DNA of 64,000 bases from positions 62,001 to 126,000 of the forward strand of contig MKUH01000012.1 in assembly GCA_001897745.1 (NCBI GenBank), read 5' to 3'. The translations under genes and the position numbers were made by a program. Positions 8,170 through 17,674 of this stretch are shown piece by piece. Below the pieces are notes generated by a model. That model was not told the DNA's origin and ran no database searches. It worked only from the letters and a program-made list of their open reading frames with translations. This stretch comes from Candidatus Accumulibacter sp. 66-26. GTDB taxonomy: Bacteria; Pseudomonadota; Gammaproteobacteria; Burkholderiales; Rhodocyclaceae. Positions within the stretch are counted from its first letter, which is position 1; every line of letters starts with the position of its first letter.

Positions 8170-10233
8170 CTATTCTTCTCCGACCCGCGACGTTCTGTAC
8201 TGCGCCGCGAGCTGCTGCTGCGTCGCCGGCGGCACCGGCGCGTAGTGCGAAAAGGCCATCGTATACGCACCCTGCCCGCCGGTCAGCGATTTCAGGCGCG
8301 ACTGGTAGCCGTCGAGTTCGGCGAGCGGCACCTGCCCGCTGATCGCCATCGTGCCGACGCCGCGCGGCTGCGTGCCGGTGACGTGGCCGCGCTTGCCGGC
8401 GAGGTCGCCGGTGAGGTCGCCGACCGCCGCTTCCGGCGCGACGACCTCGATGTCGACCAGCGGTTCGAGAACGATCGGATTCGCCGCGCGGATCGCCTCG
8501 ACGGTGGCCTTGCGCGCGGCGGCGAAGAAGGCGATCTCCTTGCCGTCGACCGAGTGCGTCTTGCCGTCGTGCACGACGACGCGCAGGTCCTGCACCGGGA
8601 AGCCGCCGACGACGCCGTCGGCGAGCGCCTGGCGCACGCCCTTCTCGACCGCCGCCATGAACACGCCGGGAATCGCGCCGCCCTTCACGACGTCGACGAA
8701 CTCGAAGCCGGCGCCGCGCTCGAGCGGCTCGATGCGCAGCGCGACCTCGCCGAACTGGCCGGCGCCGCCGCTCTGCTTCTTGTGCCGGCAGTGCCCCTCG
8801 GCGCTCGCGGTGATCGTCTCGCGGTAGGGGATCTGCGGCGGCCGCGTGTCGAGTTCGAGCTTGTACTGCTGCGCCATGCGCGCCAGCTTGGCGCGCAGGT
8901 GCATCTCGCCGAGGCCGCGGATCACCGTCTCGTTGGTGGTCGGGTGGCGCTCGACCCTGAAACAGGGGTCTTCGAGTTCGAGCTTGTGCAGGACGTCGAA
9001 CAGGCGCTGCTCGTCGCCCTTGCGCCGCGTCTCGACGGCGAGGCCCTGCATCGGCAGCGGGAATTCGAGCGGCGCCAGCGCGATGCGGTCCTCGTCGTGC
9101 GAATCGTGCAGGACGCAGTCGAACTCGATCTCGTCGACCTTGGCGACGGCACCGAGTTCGCCCGGCAGCAGCTGGTCGACCTCGACGTAGTCCTTGCCCT
9201 GCAGGCGGTAGAGGTGGCCGACCTTGAACGGCCGGCGGGCGTCGCCGACGAAGAGCTGCGCGTCGCGGCGCAGGGTGCCCTGATGCACGCGGAAGACGCC
9301 GAGCTTGCCGATGTACGGGTCGCTGACCACCTTGAAGACGTGCGCCAGGACGTGCCGCGCCGGATCGGGAACGGCCGCGAAGGGCTGCCGCGCGCCGTCC
9401 GGCGCGACGCGATGGAAGGGCGGCGGGTTGCCCTCGGCCGGGCTGGGCGCGAGCTGCGCCAGCGCGTCGAGCAGTTGCGGCACGCCGGCGCCGGTGCGCG
9501 CCGAAACGAAGAGGACGGGAATCAGGTGGCCGGCGCGCAGCGCCTTCTCGAAGGGCGCGTGCAACTCCTCCGGGCTGGGGTCGGCGCCGTCCTCCAGGTA
9601 GCGCGCGAGCAGGCTCTCGTCCTCCTCGACGATCTGGTCGATCAGCGCGCGGTGCGCGGCGGCGACCGTCTCGAAGTCGTCGAAGTCGCTGGCGCCGTCG
9701 GCGTGGCCGAGCACCTCGACGGCGTCGGCACGCGCGTGCGCCGGCAGGTCGAGCAGCAGGCATTCGCGGCCGAAGCGCGCACGGATGTCGGCGACCAGCG
9801 CCGGCAGGTCGACGTTGTCGGCATCGATCTTGTTGACCACGATCATGCGGCACAGGCCGCGCGCGGCGGCCAGCTTCATCATGCGCTCGGTGGTCAGCTC
9901 GACGCCGGTCTGCGCGTTGATGACGACGAGCGCGGTGTCGGCGGCGGCCAGCGCGCCGATCGCCTGCCCGGCGAAATCGGGGTAGCCCGGCGTATCGACG
10001 AGCTGCACGCGCGCGCCCTGCCATTCGAAGCCGGCCAGCGCCGAGTTGAGCGAATGGCCGAGTTCCTTTTCCTGCGCGTCGAAATCGCACACGGTATTGC
10101 CCTTCTCGACGCTGCCCCGGCTGGCGATCGCGCCGGCGGCGGCGAGCAGGGTTTCGGCGAGGGTGGTCTTGCCCGCCGCACCGTGCCCGACGAGGGCGAC
10201 GGTGCGAAGGTTGGCGGTGGCGTTCTGGCCCAT
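8170..10233 (-). CDS. Elongation factor G-like GTPase (FusA2 type)
   Basis: This 687-residue protein has the full EF-G domain order. The G1 loop is GHGAAGKTT (16-24), G3 is DTPGYPDF, G4 is NKID, and domains II-V follow with NPIVLEPLVDIEV and GHVTGTQPRG. It differs from true EF-G: the G3 His (DTPGH) is Tyr, and the switch-I RGITI block is not recognizable. These features fit the 'EF-G-like/FusA2' subfamily, whose mycobacterial member lacks ribosome-stimulated GTP hydrolysis; canonical translocase activity is therefore doubtful. The start is supported by AGGGAGAG just upstream. No str-operon genes are nearby. Confidence 0.85.
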   Translation of the reverse strand: MGQNATANLRTVALVGHGAAGKTTLAETLLAAAGAIASRGSVEKGNTVCDFDAQEKELGHSLNSALAGFEWQGARVQLVDTPGYPDFAGQAIGALAAADTALVVINAQTGVELTTERMMKLAAARGLCRMIVVNKIDADNVDLPALVADIRARFGRECLLLDLPAHARADAVEVLGHADGASDFDDFETVAAAHRALIDQIVEEDESLLARYLEDGADPSPEELHAPFEKALRAGHLIPVLFVSARTGAGVPQLLDALAQLAPSPAEGNPPPFHRVAPDGARQPFAAVPDPARHVLAHVFKVVSDPYIGKLGVFRVHQGTLRRDAQLFVGDARRPFKVGHLYRLQGKDYVEVDQLLPGELGAVAKVDEIEFDCVLHDSHDEDRIALAPLEFPLPMQGLAVETRRKGDEQRLFDVLHKLELEDPCFRVERHPTTNETVIRGLGEMHLRAKLARMAQQYKLELDTRPPQIPYRETITASAEGHCRHKKQSGGAGQFGEVALRIEPLERGAGFEFVDVVKGGAIPGVFMAAVEKGVRQALADGVVGGFPVQDLRVVVHDGKTHSVDGKEIAFFAAARKATVEAIRAANPIVLEPLVDIEVVAPEAAVGDLTGDLAGKRGHVTGTQPRGVGTMAISGQVPLAELDGYQSRLKSLTGGQGAYTMAFSHYAPVPPATQQQLAAQYRTSRVGEE

Positions 10234-10430
10234 TCTTCTCTCCCTGGATCGAAGCGCTTCCCGGGCGGCGAACGATCCTGCGCGCCGGGGAGCGATTGAG
10301 TACCGACAGTCCTGACGCGGACGATTCTACTCCTGCGCTCCGCTCCTGCGCGCTCGCGGCGCTAGCCCGCCGCCGGCAGGGCGTGCCGGCGGCGTGATAG
10401 AATCCCGGTCCCATCTGATTGATCTTCCAT

Positions 10431-11060
10431 ATGTTCTCCGGAATCATCGCGGCCGTCGGCCGCATCACTGCATTGGCGCCGCGCAACGACGGCACTTCCA
10501 CCCTGCGCCTGACGGTCGACGCCGGCCGCCTGGACCTGTCGGACGTCGCGCTCGGCGACTCGATCGCCTGCAACGGCGTCTGCCTGACCGTGGTCTCGCG
10601 CACCGACGACAGCTTCTGCGTCGACGTCTCGCCCGAATCGCTGGCGTGCACCGTCGGCCTCGCCGCCCCCGGTCCGCTCAACCTCGAAAAGGCGCTGCGC
10701 CTGGCGGACCGCCTCGGCGGCCACCTCGTCTCCGGCCACGTCGACGGCGTCGGCGAGGTGCTGCGCTTCGACCCGGTCGGCGACAATCGCCTGCTCGAAA
10801 TCCGCGCCCCGCAGGCGCTGGCGAAGTACATCTCGCGTAAGGGCTCGATCACCGTGAACGGCGTCAGCCTGACGACCAACGCCGTCGCCGGCGCCACCTT
10901 CACGATCAACCTGATCCCGCACACGCTCGAGGCGACGACGCTGCACCTCCTGCAGCCCGGCAGCCCGGTCAACCTCGAAGTCGATCTGATCGCCCGCTAC
11001 GTCGAGCGCATGCTCAATCCCGACGCAAACACCCCCACCGACGCCCCGGAGGCCGCATAA
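10431..11060 (+). CDS. ribE: Riboflavin synthase alpha subunit
   Basis: This 209-residue enzyme dismutates two 6,7-dimethyl-8-ribityllumazine molecules into riboflavin and 5-amino-6-ribitylaminouracil. It shows the two tandem lumazine-binding barrels: MFSGII at the N-terminus with SIACNGVCLTV, then GGHLVSGHVDGVGEV and GSITVNGVSLT in the second. The ATG at 10431 gives the canonical MF(S/T)GI start; a TTG four codons upstream is in frame but unlikely. It is the first gene of ribE-ribBX-ribH-nusB-thiL-pgpA-pncC, with ribBX starting 1 base after its stop. No FMN riboswitch is visible in the upstream 197 bases. Confidence 0.95.
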   Translation: MFSGIIAAVGRITALAPRNDGTSTLRLTVDAGRLDLSDVALGDSIACNGVCLTVVSRTDDSFCVDVSPESLACTVGLAAPGPLNLEKALRLADRLGGHLVSGHVDGVGEVLRFDPVGDNRLLEIRAPQALAKYISRKGSITVNGVSLTTNAVAGATFTINLIPHTLEATTLHLLQPGSPVNLEVDLIARYVERMLNPDANTPTDAPEAA

Positions 11061-11061
11061 C

Positions 11062-12198
11062 ATGGCACCGCAAAGCACATCCACCGCGATCTCGCCGATC
11101 GAAGACATCATTGCCGAGATGCGCGCCGGGCGCATGGTCATCCTGGTCGACGAGGAGGACCGCGAAAACGAGGGCGACCTCGTCCTCGCCGCCGAGCACG
11201 TCACGCCCGAAGCGATCAACTTCATGGTCAAGCACGCGCGCGGCCTCGTCTGCCTGACGCTGACCGAAGCGCGCTGCAAGCAGCTCGGGCTGACGCAGAT
11301 GGCGCGCGACAACAAGAGCCAGTTCAGCACCGCGTTCACGATTTCGATCGAGGCCGCCGAGGGCGTCACCACCGGCATCTCCGCGCACGACCGCGCGCGC
11401 ACCGTGCAGGCCGCCGTGGCGCGCAACGCGCGCGCCGAGGACATCGTGCAGCCCGGCCACATCTTCCCGATCACCGCCAAGCCGGGCGGCGTGCTGGTGC
11501 GCGCCGGGCACACCGAGGCCGGCTGCGACCTCGCCCAGATGGCCGGCTGCGAGCCGGCGTCGGTGATCTGCGAAGTCCTCAAGGACGACGGAACGATGGC
11601 GCGCATGCCCGACCTCGTCGAATTCGCCGCCGAGCACGGCCTGAAGATCGGCACCATCGCCGACCTGATCCACTACCGCAGCCGCAACGAGGCGCTCGTC
11701 GAGCGCACGCTGTCGAAGACCGTGCAGTCGGCGCACGGCGAATTCACGCTGCATGCCTACACCGACCGCAGCTCGAACGAAGTGCATCTGGCGCTGACGC
11801 GCGGCGAGATCCGCCCCGAGCGCGAAACGCTGGTGCGCGTGCACGAGCCGCTCTCGGTGCTCGATTTCCTCGATCCGACCGGCGCCCGCCAGACCTTCTC
11901 GCTCGACGTCGCGCAGGCGGCGATGGCCAAGGCCGAGTGCGGCGTCATCGTATTGCTGCATCGCCCGGAAAGCGGTCAGGACATCCTCGCCGGCCTCGCC
12001 GGACAGAGCGACCCGGGTGCCGTCCAGCGCCGCGCGACCAAGTGGGACCCGCGCATCTACGGCATCGGCGCGCAGATCCTGCGCGACCTCGGCGTGCGCA
12101 AGATGAAGCTGCTCGCCAGCCCGCGCCGCATGCCCAGCGTCACCGGCTTCGACCTCGAGGTGACCGGCTACGTGCCGACGCCGGCCGAACTCGCCTGA
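11062..12198 (+). CDS. ribB: DHBP synthase with degenerate GTP cyclohydrolase II domain (RibBX)
   Basis: This is a 378-residue two-domain protein. The N-terminal domain (about 1-205) is 3,4-dihydroxy-2-butanone-4-phosphate synthase, with the signature [11 protein letters not shown], the RGLVCLTL block, and HIFP...[11 protein letters not shown]. It makes the four-carbon unit for lumazine. The C-terminal domain (about 210-370) has the GTP cyclohydrolase II fold but lacks the three zinc-binding Cys expected after VRVH; the stretch reads [18 protein letters not shown]. The second activity is therefore probably lost, as in RibBX proteins. A separate RibA is needed elsewhere in the genome. Confidence 0.93.
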   Translation: MAPQSTSTAISPIEDIIAEMRAGRMVILVDEEDRENEGDLVLAAEHVTPEAINFMVKHARGLVCLTLTEARCKQLGLTQMARDNKSQFSTAFTISIEAAEGVTTGISAHDRARTVQAAVARNARAEDIVQPGHIFPITAKPGGVLVRAGHTEAGCDLAQMAGCEPASVICEVLKDDGTMARMPDLVEFAAEHGLKIGTIADLIHYRSRNEALVERTLSKTVQSAHGEFTLHAYTDRSSNEVHLALTRGEIRPERETLVRVHEPLSVLDFLDPTGARQTFSLDVAQAAMAKAECGVIVLLHRPESGQDILAGLAGQSDPGAVQRRATKWDPRIYGIGAQILRDLGVRKMKLLASPRRMPSVTGFDLEVTGYVPTPAELA

Positions 12199-12238
12199 AC
12201 CGATCCACATCGAACCGAATCTGAAAGAAGGCGCTGAC

Positions 12239-12712
12239 ATGGCCCGCTTTGAAAACATCTACGAATACGAACCCGCTCTCAAGGGCGACGGCCTCGCCGT
12301 CGGCATCGTCATGAGCCGCTTCAATCAGGACGTGTGCGAAGGCCTGCTCGGCGCGTGCACGGCCGAACTGCGCAAGCTCGGCGTCGCCGATTCGGCGATC
12401 GCCATCGCCACCGTGCCCGGCGCGCTGGAAATCCCGCTCGTCCTGCAAAGCATGGCGCAGAGCGGCCGCTACCAGGCGCTGATCGCGCTCGGCGCGGTGA
12501 TCCGCGGCGAGACCTACCACTTCGAGGTCGTTTCCAACGACTCCTGCCGCGCCGTGATGGACGTGCAACTCGAAACCGGCATCCCGGTCGCCAACGGCAT
12601 CCTGACCTGCGAGGACGACGACCAGGCGCTGGCCCGCATGCAGGAAAAGGGCGCCGACTGCGCGCGCACCGCCGTCGAGATGGCCAATCTGCTGCGCGCA
12701 CTGGGGGAATAA
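12239..12712 (+). CDS. ribH: 6,7-Dimethyl-8-ribityllumazine synthase
   Basis: This 157-residue enzyme condenses the RibB product with 5-amino-6-ribitylaminouracil. Visible family motifs are [24 protein letters not shown], and the active-site strand [18 protein letters not shown] with its catalytic His. [11 protein letters not shown] follows, as in other RibH. The ATG has AGAAGG about 8 bases upstream. The length equals the usual 155-160. It sits between ribBX and nusB; nusB starts 3 bases after its stop. Confidence 0.96.
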   Translation: MARFENIYEYEPALKGDGLAVGIVMSRFNQDVCEGLLGACTAELRKLGVADSAIAIATVPGALEIPLVLQSMAQSGRYQALIALGAVIRGETYHFEVVSNDSCRAVMDVQLETGIPVANGILTCEDDDQALARMQEKGADCARTAVEMANLLRALGE

Positions 12713-12715
12713 GCC

Positions 12716-13225
12716 ATGACCGAGAAAAACGCCGCCGAGGGCAAGGCCGTCAAGCCGGCCGCCAACAAGTCGCCGCGCCGGCGCGCCCGCGAATTCGCCC
12801 TGCAGGGGCTCTACCAGTGGCGCATCGGCGGCAACGACGAGGCCGCTATCGAAGCGCACCTGCACGACGTCTCGGGTTTCGACAAGGCCGACCGCGAGTT
12901 CTTCCTCGGCCTGCTGCGCGGCGTGCTGGCGCAGCGCGAAACGCTGCAGGAGCAACTGCAGCCCAATCTTGACCGCCCCTTTTCCGAGCTCTCGCCGATC
13001 GAGGCCTGCGTGCTGCTGGCCGGCGCCTTCGAGCTGGCCAACTTCCCGCAGACGCCCTACCGCGTGATCATCAACGAGGCGATCGAATTGACCAAGGGTT
13101 ACGGCGGCACCGACGGCCACAAATTCGTCAACGGCGTGCTCGACAAGCTCGCCGCTCGCCTGCGCCCGGTCGAAGTCGAAGCCAAGCGCGCCGCGCGCAA
13201 CAATCCGAACACCCCGCCGCGCTGA
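12716..13225 (+). CDS. nusB: Transcription antitermination factor NusB
   Basis: This 169-residue RNA-binding protein binds boxA together with NusE in rRNA antitermination. After a basic 20-residue extension it shows RRRAREFALQGLYQW, the central SPIEACVLLAGAFEL, and the C-terminal VIINEAIELTKGYGGTDGHKFVNGVLDKLA signature. It is 25-30 residues longer than E. coli NusB because of the N- and C-terminal tails. The ribH-nusB linkage is widely conserved in Proteobacteria. Confidence 0.96.
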   Translation: MTEKNAAEGKAVKPAANKSPRRRAREFALQGLYQWRIGGNDEAAIEAHLHDVSGFDKADREFFLGLLRGVLAQRETLQEQLQPNLDRPFSELSPIEACVLLAGAFELANFPQTPYRVIINEAIELTKGYGGTDGHKFVNGVLDKLAARLRPVEVEAKRAARNNPNTPPR

Positions 13226-13268
13226 CCCGGCGCCACCCCCGCAGCGCCCTTCGCGCGACGCTTCGACG

Positions 13269-14243
13269 ATGCCCGGCGAATTCGACCTGATCGCCCGTTA
13301 CTTCGCACGGCCGACCCCATCCGCCGTGCTCGGCCCGGGCGACGACTGCGCGCTGCTGGCGCCGGCCCCGGGCATGGAACTGGCGGTGACCACCGACATG
13401 CTGGTCGTCGGCACGCACTTCTTCGCCGACACCGACCCGCGCCAGCTCGGCTGGAAGACGCTGGCGGTCAACGTTTCCGACCTCGCCGCGATGGGCGCCG
13501 TGCCGCGCTGGGCACTGCTCGCCGGCAGCCTGCCGAGCGCCGACGAGGACTGGCTGGCGGCCTTCGCCGACGGCCTGTTCGCCTGCGCCAAGCGCTATGG
13601 CGTCGAGCTCGTCGGCGGCGACACGACGCGCGGCCCGCTCAACCTGTGCGTCACGGCGCTCGGCGAAGTGCCGGCCGGGCGCGCGCTGCGCCGCGACGGC
13701 GCGCGGGTCGGCGACGACGTCTGGGTCTCCGGCCAGCCCGGTCTGGCTGCGCTCGGCCTCGCGCAGCTGCGCGGCCAGGCGGACCTGCCCGCGGCGCTGA
13801 AGACGCGCTGCCTGGCGGCGCTGCAGCGCCCGCTGCCGCGCGTCGAACTCGGCCGCGCGCTGCGCGAACGGGGCCTCGCGCACGCCGCGATCGACGTCTC
13901 CGACGGCCTGCTGGCCGACCTCGGCCACATCCTCGAACGCTCGCACGTCGGCGCCGAGCTGTACGCCGGCCAGCTGCCCTGCCTGCCGCCCGGCGCCGAC
14001 CCGCTGCGCGCGCGCGACGCCCAGCTCGCCGGCGGCGACGACTACGAACTGGCGTTCACGGCGGCGCCCGGCCAGCGCCAGGCGCTTGCCGCACTCGCCG
14101 CCGAAATCGACCTGCCGCTCTGGCGCATCGGCCGCATCGTCGCCGCCGCGCCGGACGGCCCACCGCGCCCGGCCGTGCTCGACGTCGACGGCCGCCCGCT
14201 CCCGATAGACCACACCGGATTCGACCATTTTGGCCAAAGCTAG
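13269..14243 (+). CDS. thiL: Thiamine-monophosphate kinase
   Basis: This 324-residue enzyme phosphorylates thiamine monophosphate to thiamine diphosphate with ATP. It has the PurM/ThiL-type motifs: GPGDDCALL near the N-terminus, TTDMLVVGTHF, NVSDLAAMGA, VGGDTTRGP, AAIDVSDGLLADLGH and GGDDYEL. It begins with the typical GEFDLIARYF. Its 3' end overlaps pgpA by 14 bases in another frame, so the two are probably translationally coupled. Confidence 0.95.
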   Translation: MPGEFDLIARYFARPTPSAVLGPGDDCALLAPAPGMELAVTTDMLVVGTHFFADTDPRQLGWKTLAVNVSDLAAMGAVPRWALLAGSLPSADEDWLAAFADGLFACAKRYGVELVGGDTTRGPLNLCVTALGEVPAGRALRRDGARVGDDVWVSGQPGLAALGLAQLRGQADLPAALKTRCLAALQRPLPRVELGRALRERGLAHAAIDVSDGLLADLGHILERSHVGAELYAGQLPCLPPGADPLRARDAQLAGGDDYELAFTAAPGQRQALAALAAEIDLPLWRIGRIVAAAPDGPPRPAVLDVDGRPLPIDHTGFDHFGQS

Positions 14244-14721
14244 CCCGCCCTCCCTCAGCTTCCTCTTCGCGCACCCGGCCCACCTCGTCGCCTGCGGCTT
14301 CGGCAGCGGCCTCTCGCCGTTCGCGCCGGGCACCGCCGGCACCCTCTTCGCGTGGGCCACCTTTCCGCTGCTGCGGCCGTGGATGAACGATTTCGAGCTG
14401 CTCGGCTTCCTCCTCATCTGCTTCGTCGGCGGCGTCCTCGCCGCGCACCGCACCGGCGCCGACCTAGGCGTCGTCGACCACGGCAGCATCGTCTGGGACG
14501 AAATCGTCCCCTTCTGGCTCGTCCTCGTCTTCTGCCCGGCCGGCTGGCTGTGGCAGACCGCCGCCTTCTTCCTCTTCCGCTTCTTCGACATCGTCAAGCC
14601 GCAGCCGGCGCGCTACTTCGACGAGCGCGTCAAGAACGGCTTCGGCGTGATGGCCGACGACGTGATCGCCGCCGGCTACACGATTCTCGTGCTTGCCGGC
14701 GCCCATTTCGTCCTCGCCTGA
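14230..14721 (+). CDS. pgpA: Phosphatidylglycerophosphatase A
   Basis: This 163-residue inner-membrane enzyme dephosphorylates phosphatidylglycerophosphate to phosphatidylglycerol. It carries GFGSGLSPFAPGTAGTL, DHGSIVWDEIVPFW and the C-terminal FFDIVKPQPARYFDE / GFGVMADDVIAAGY motifs of the family, plus about four membrane helices. The start is a TTG at 14230, inside thiL, giving M-A-K-A-S; no ATG or GTG fits before the first conserved residues. The overlap suggests coupled translation. The pncC gene follows after 2 bases. Confidence 0.93.
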   Translation: MAKASPPSLSFLFAHPAHLVACGFGSGLSPFAPGTAGTLFAWATFPLLRPWMNDFELLGFLLICFVGGVLAAHRTGADLGVVDHGSIVWDEIVPFWLVLVFCPAGWLWQTAAFFLFRFFDIVKPQPARYFDERVKNGFGVMADDVIAAGYTILVLAGAHFVLA

Positions 14722-14723
14722 GC

Positions 14724-15224
14724 ATGGACCAGAGCGCGCTCGAAGCCCTCGCCGCCGCAACCGGCGACCTGCTGCGCGGCAACGGGCAGCGTCTGGCCAC
14801 CGCCGAGTCGTGCACCGGCGGCTGGGTGGCGATGTGCCTGACGGCGATCGCCGGCAGCTCGGACTGGTTCGAGCGCGGCTTCGTCACCTATTCGAACGAC
14901 GCCAAAAGGGAAATGCTCGGCGTCGAGGCCGGCACGCTCGCCGCGCACGGCGCGGTCAGCGAAGCGACCGCGCTGGCGATGGCCGCCGGCGCGCTGCGCC
15001 ACAGCCGCGCCGACTGGGCGCTGGCCGTCACCGGCATCGCCGGCCCGGCCGGCGGCAGCCCGGACAAACCCGTCGGCACCGTCTGCTTCGCCTGGGCCGG
15101 CCCCGACGGACGGCTCGACGCGGAAACCCGCCGTTTCGCCGGCGACCGCGCCGCGGTGCGCGCACAGTCGGTCGCGCACGCGCTGCGCGGCCTGCTCGAC
15201 CGCGCAGCGACGCACGCCGCCTGA
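14724..15224 (+). CDS. pncC: Nicotinamide-nucleotide amidase (CinA C-terminal family)
   Basis: This 166-residue protein corresponds to the stand-alone CinA C-terminal domain. It has the active-site block TAESCTGG (26-33, nucleophilic Ser29), FVTYSNDAKREMLGV, and GIAGPAGGSPDKPVGTV. The enzyme deamidates nicotinamide mononucleotide to nicotinate mononucleotide in NAD salvage, a role known for the family. The ATG at 14724 lies 2 bases after the pgpA stop. It is the last gene before the recA promoter. Confidence 0.92.
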   Translation: MDQSALEALAAATGDLLRGNGQRLATAESCTGGWVAMCLTAIAGSSDWFERGFVTYSNDAKREMLGVEAGTLAAHGAVSEATALAMAAGALRHSRADWALAVTGIAGPAGGSPDKPVGTVCFAWAGPDGRLDAETRRFAGDRAAVRAQSVAHALRGLLDRAATHAA

Positions 15225-15244
15225 GCGGCTGGCGCAAAAGCGAA

Positions 15245-15264
15245 TACTGTATATAATCACAGTA
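15245..15264 (+). promoter_or_regulatory. LexA (SOS) box in the recA promoter
   Basis: The sequence TACTGTATATAATCACAGTA contains CTGT-N8-ACAG, the full gammaproteobacterial-type LexA consensus. A TATAAT (15252-15257) lies inside it and is the likely -10 hexamer, so LexA binding would block polymerase directly. It lies 92 bases before the recA start codon. Confidence 0.93.
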
Positions 15265-15355
15265 ACCGACGCCGCCGGGTTCGCCATTCGCCCGTTCCGC
15301 GAGCCGCGCCGTCGAACATGAGATAATTCCCGTCAATTCAGACAAAGGACACACG

Positions 15356-16381
<1,026 letters not shown>

Positions 16382-16387
16382 ACGGCG

Positions 16388-16828
16388 ATGGAACTCACGC
16401 TGCGCGAGCGCGCCCTGCGCTTCCTCGCGCGGCGCGAGCACGCCAGAGCCGAGCTGGCACGCAAGCTGGCACCGCACGCGGAATCGGCGGAACAGCTTGC
16501 CGCACTGCTCGACGACCTCGCGGCGCGGCGCCTGCTGTCAGACGAGCGCTACGCCGAAATGCGCGTCAACGCGCGCAGCGCGCGCTACGGCAACGCCCGC
16601 CTCGCGCACGAACTGCGCACGCAGGGCGTCGCCGACGAGTTGGTGGCCGAAGCGCTGGCCGCCGGCGACGACGAACTGACTCGCGCCCGCGCGGTATGGC
16701 GGCGCAAGTTCGGCGCCGCGCCGGCGGACGCCACCGGGCGCGCGAAACAGATGCGCTTCCTGATGAGCCGCGGCTTCGCGGGCGAAACCATACGGCGCGT
16801 ACTGCGCGGCGATTTTGAAGACGATTGA
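16388..16828 (+). CDS. recX: RecA regulator RecX
   Basis: This 146-residue protein modulates RecA filaments by binding in their groove. It is made of three-helix repeats typical of RecX: ALRFLARREHARAEL, LLDDLAARRLLSDERYAEM, and the C-terminal KQMRFLMSRGFAGETIRRVLRG. Its position 6 bases after recA is the usual linkage. lptB starts only 3 bases downstream, so transcripts may continue into it. Confidence 0.92.
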   Translation: MELTLRERALRFLARREHARAELARKLAPHAESAEQLAALLDDLAARRLLSDERYAEMRVNARSARYGNARLAHELRTQGVADELVAEALAAGDDELTRARAVWRRKFGAAPADATGRAKQMRFLMSRGFAGETIRRVLRGDFEDD

Positions 16829-16831
16829 GCG

Positions 16832-17593
16832 ATGCCCGAGACGACCAGCAAGCAGACCAGCAAACAGCCCCAGAGCACCCTCTCCGCGCACAACCTCAAG
16901 AAGCGCTACAAGGCGCGCACCGTCGTGCACGACGTTTCCTTCGAGGTAAAAAGCGGCGAGGTGGTCGGCCTGCTCGGCCCGAACGGCGCCGGCAAGACGA
17001 CCTGCTTCTACATGGTCGTCGGCCTCGTCGCCTGCGACGGCGGCGACGTCCACCTCGACGACGCCAAGCTCACGCACCAGCCGATCCACAAACGCGCCCA
17101 GCTGGGCGTTTCCTACCTGCCGCAGGAAGCCTCGGTGTTCCGCAAGCTGACGGTCAGCGAAAACATCAAGGCCGTGCTCGAACTGCGCAAGCTGCCGGCC
17201 GACGAGATCGAGCATCGCCTGGAAAGCCTGCTCGAGGAACTGCACATCGGCCACATCCGCAACAACCAGGCCGCCGCCCTCTCCGGCGGCGAGCGGCGGC
17301 GCGTCGAGATCGCCCGCGCGCTGGCCACCGAGCCGCGCTTCGTCCTGCTCGACGAACCCTTCGCCGGCGTCGATCCGATCGCCGTCCTCGAAATCCAGAA
17401 GATCATCCGCTTCCTCAAGGAACGGCAGATCGGCGTGCTCATCACCGACCACAACGTGCGCGAAACGCTGGGCATCTGCGACCACGCCTGCATCATCAAC
17501 GAGGGGCGGGTGCTGGCCTCTGGCCGCCCGGACGAAATCATTTATAATGAAAGCGTCCGCAAGGTTTATCTGGGCGAGAACTTCCGCCTCTAG
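16832..17593 (+). CDS. lptB: LPS export ABC transporter ATPase LptB
   Basis: This 253-residue ATPase powers LptFG-dependent extraction of lipopolysaccharide from the inner membrane. It has Walker [10 protein letters not shown]-loop LPQEASVF, signature LSGGERRR, Walker [14 protein letters not shown] and the switch H in [10 protein letters not shown]. The C-terminal [12 protein letters not shown] is typical of LptB. A 20-residue polar N-terminal extension rich in Thr, Lys and Gln precedes the domain. In many relatives lptC and lptA lie directly upstream; here recX takes that place. Confidence 0.95.
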   Translation: MPETTSKQTSKQPQSTLSAHNLKKRYKARTVVHDVSFEVKSGEVVGLLGPNGAGKTTCFYMVVGLVACDGGDVHLDDAKLTHQPIHKRAQLGVSYLPQEASVFRKLTVSENIKAVLELRKLPADEIEHRLESLLEELHIGHIRNNQAAALSGGERRRVEIARALATEPRFVLLDEPFAGVDPIAVLEIQKIIRFLKERQIGVLITDHNVRETLGICDHACIINEGRVLASGRPDEIIYNESVRKVYLGENFRL

Positions 17594-17674
17594 GGGCGCC
17601 GGACCGATCATCCGCAACACTGAAAAGAAGGGCTGCTATTCCCTCGCCGCACAGCGGCCGTAGCGGTTCCCCAC

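Noticed and set aside
5605-10299. A very long open frame on the plus strand opposite plsB and the EF-G-like gene
   Set aside because: It is antisense to two clearly identified genes, and its translation is Arg/Gln/Ala/Val-rich with no domain; it arises from the extreme third-position GC of the real genes.
10234-10430. Possible FMN riboswitch upstream of ribE
   Set aside because: The conserved RFN segments are not visible, and the leader after the likely TAGAAT -10 is too short to hold one.
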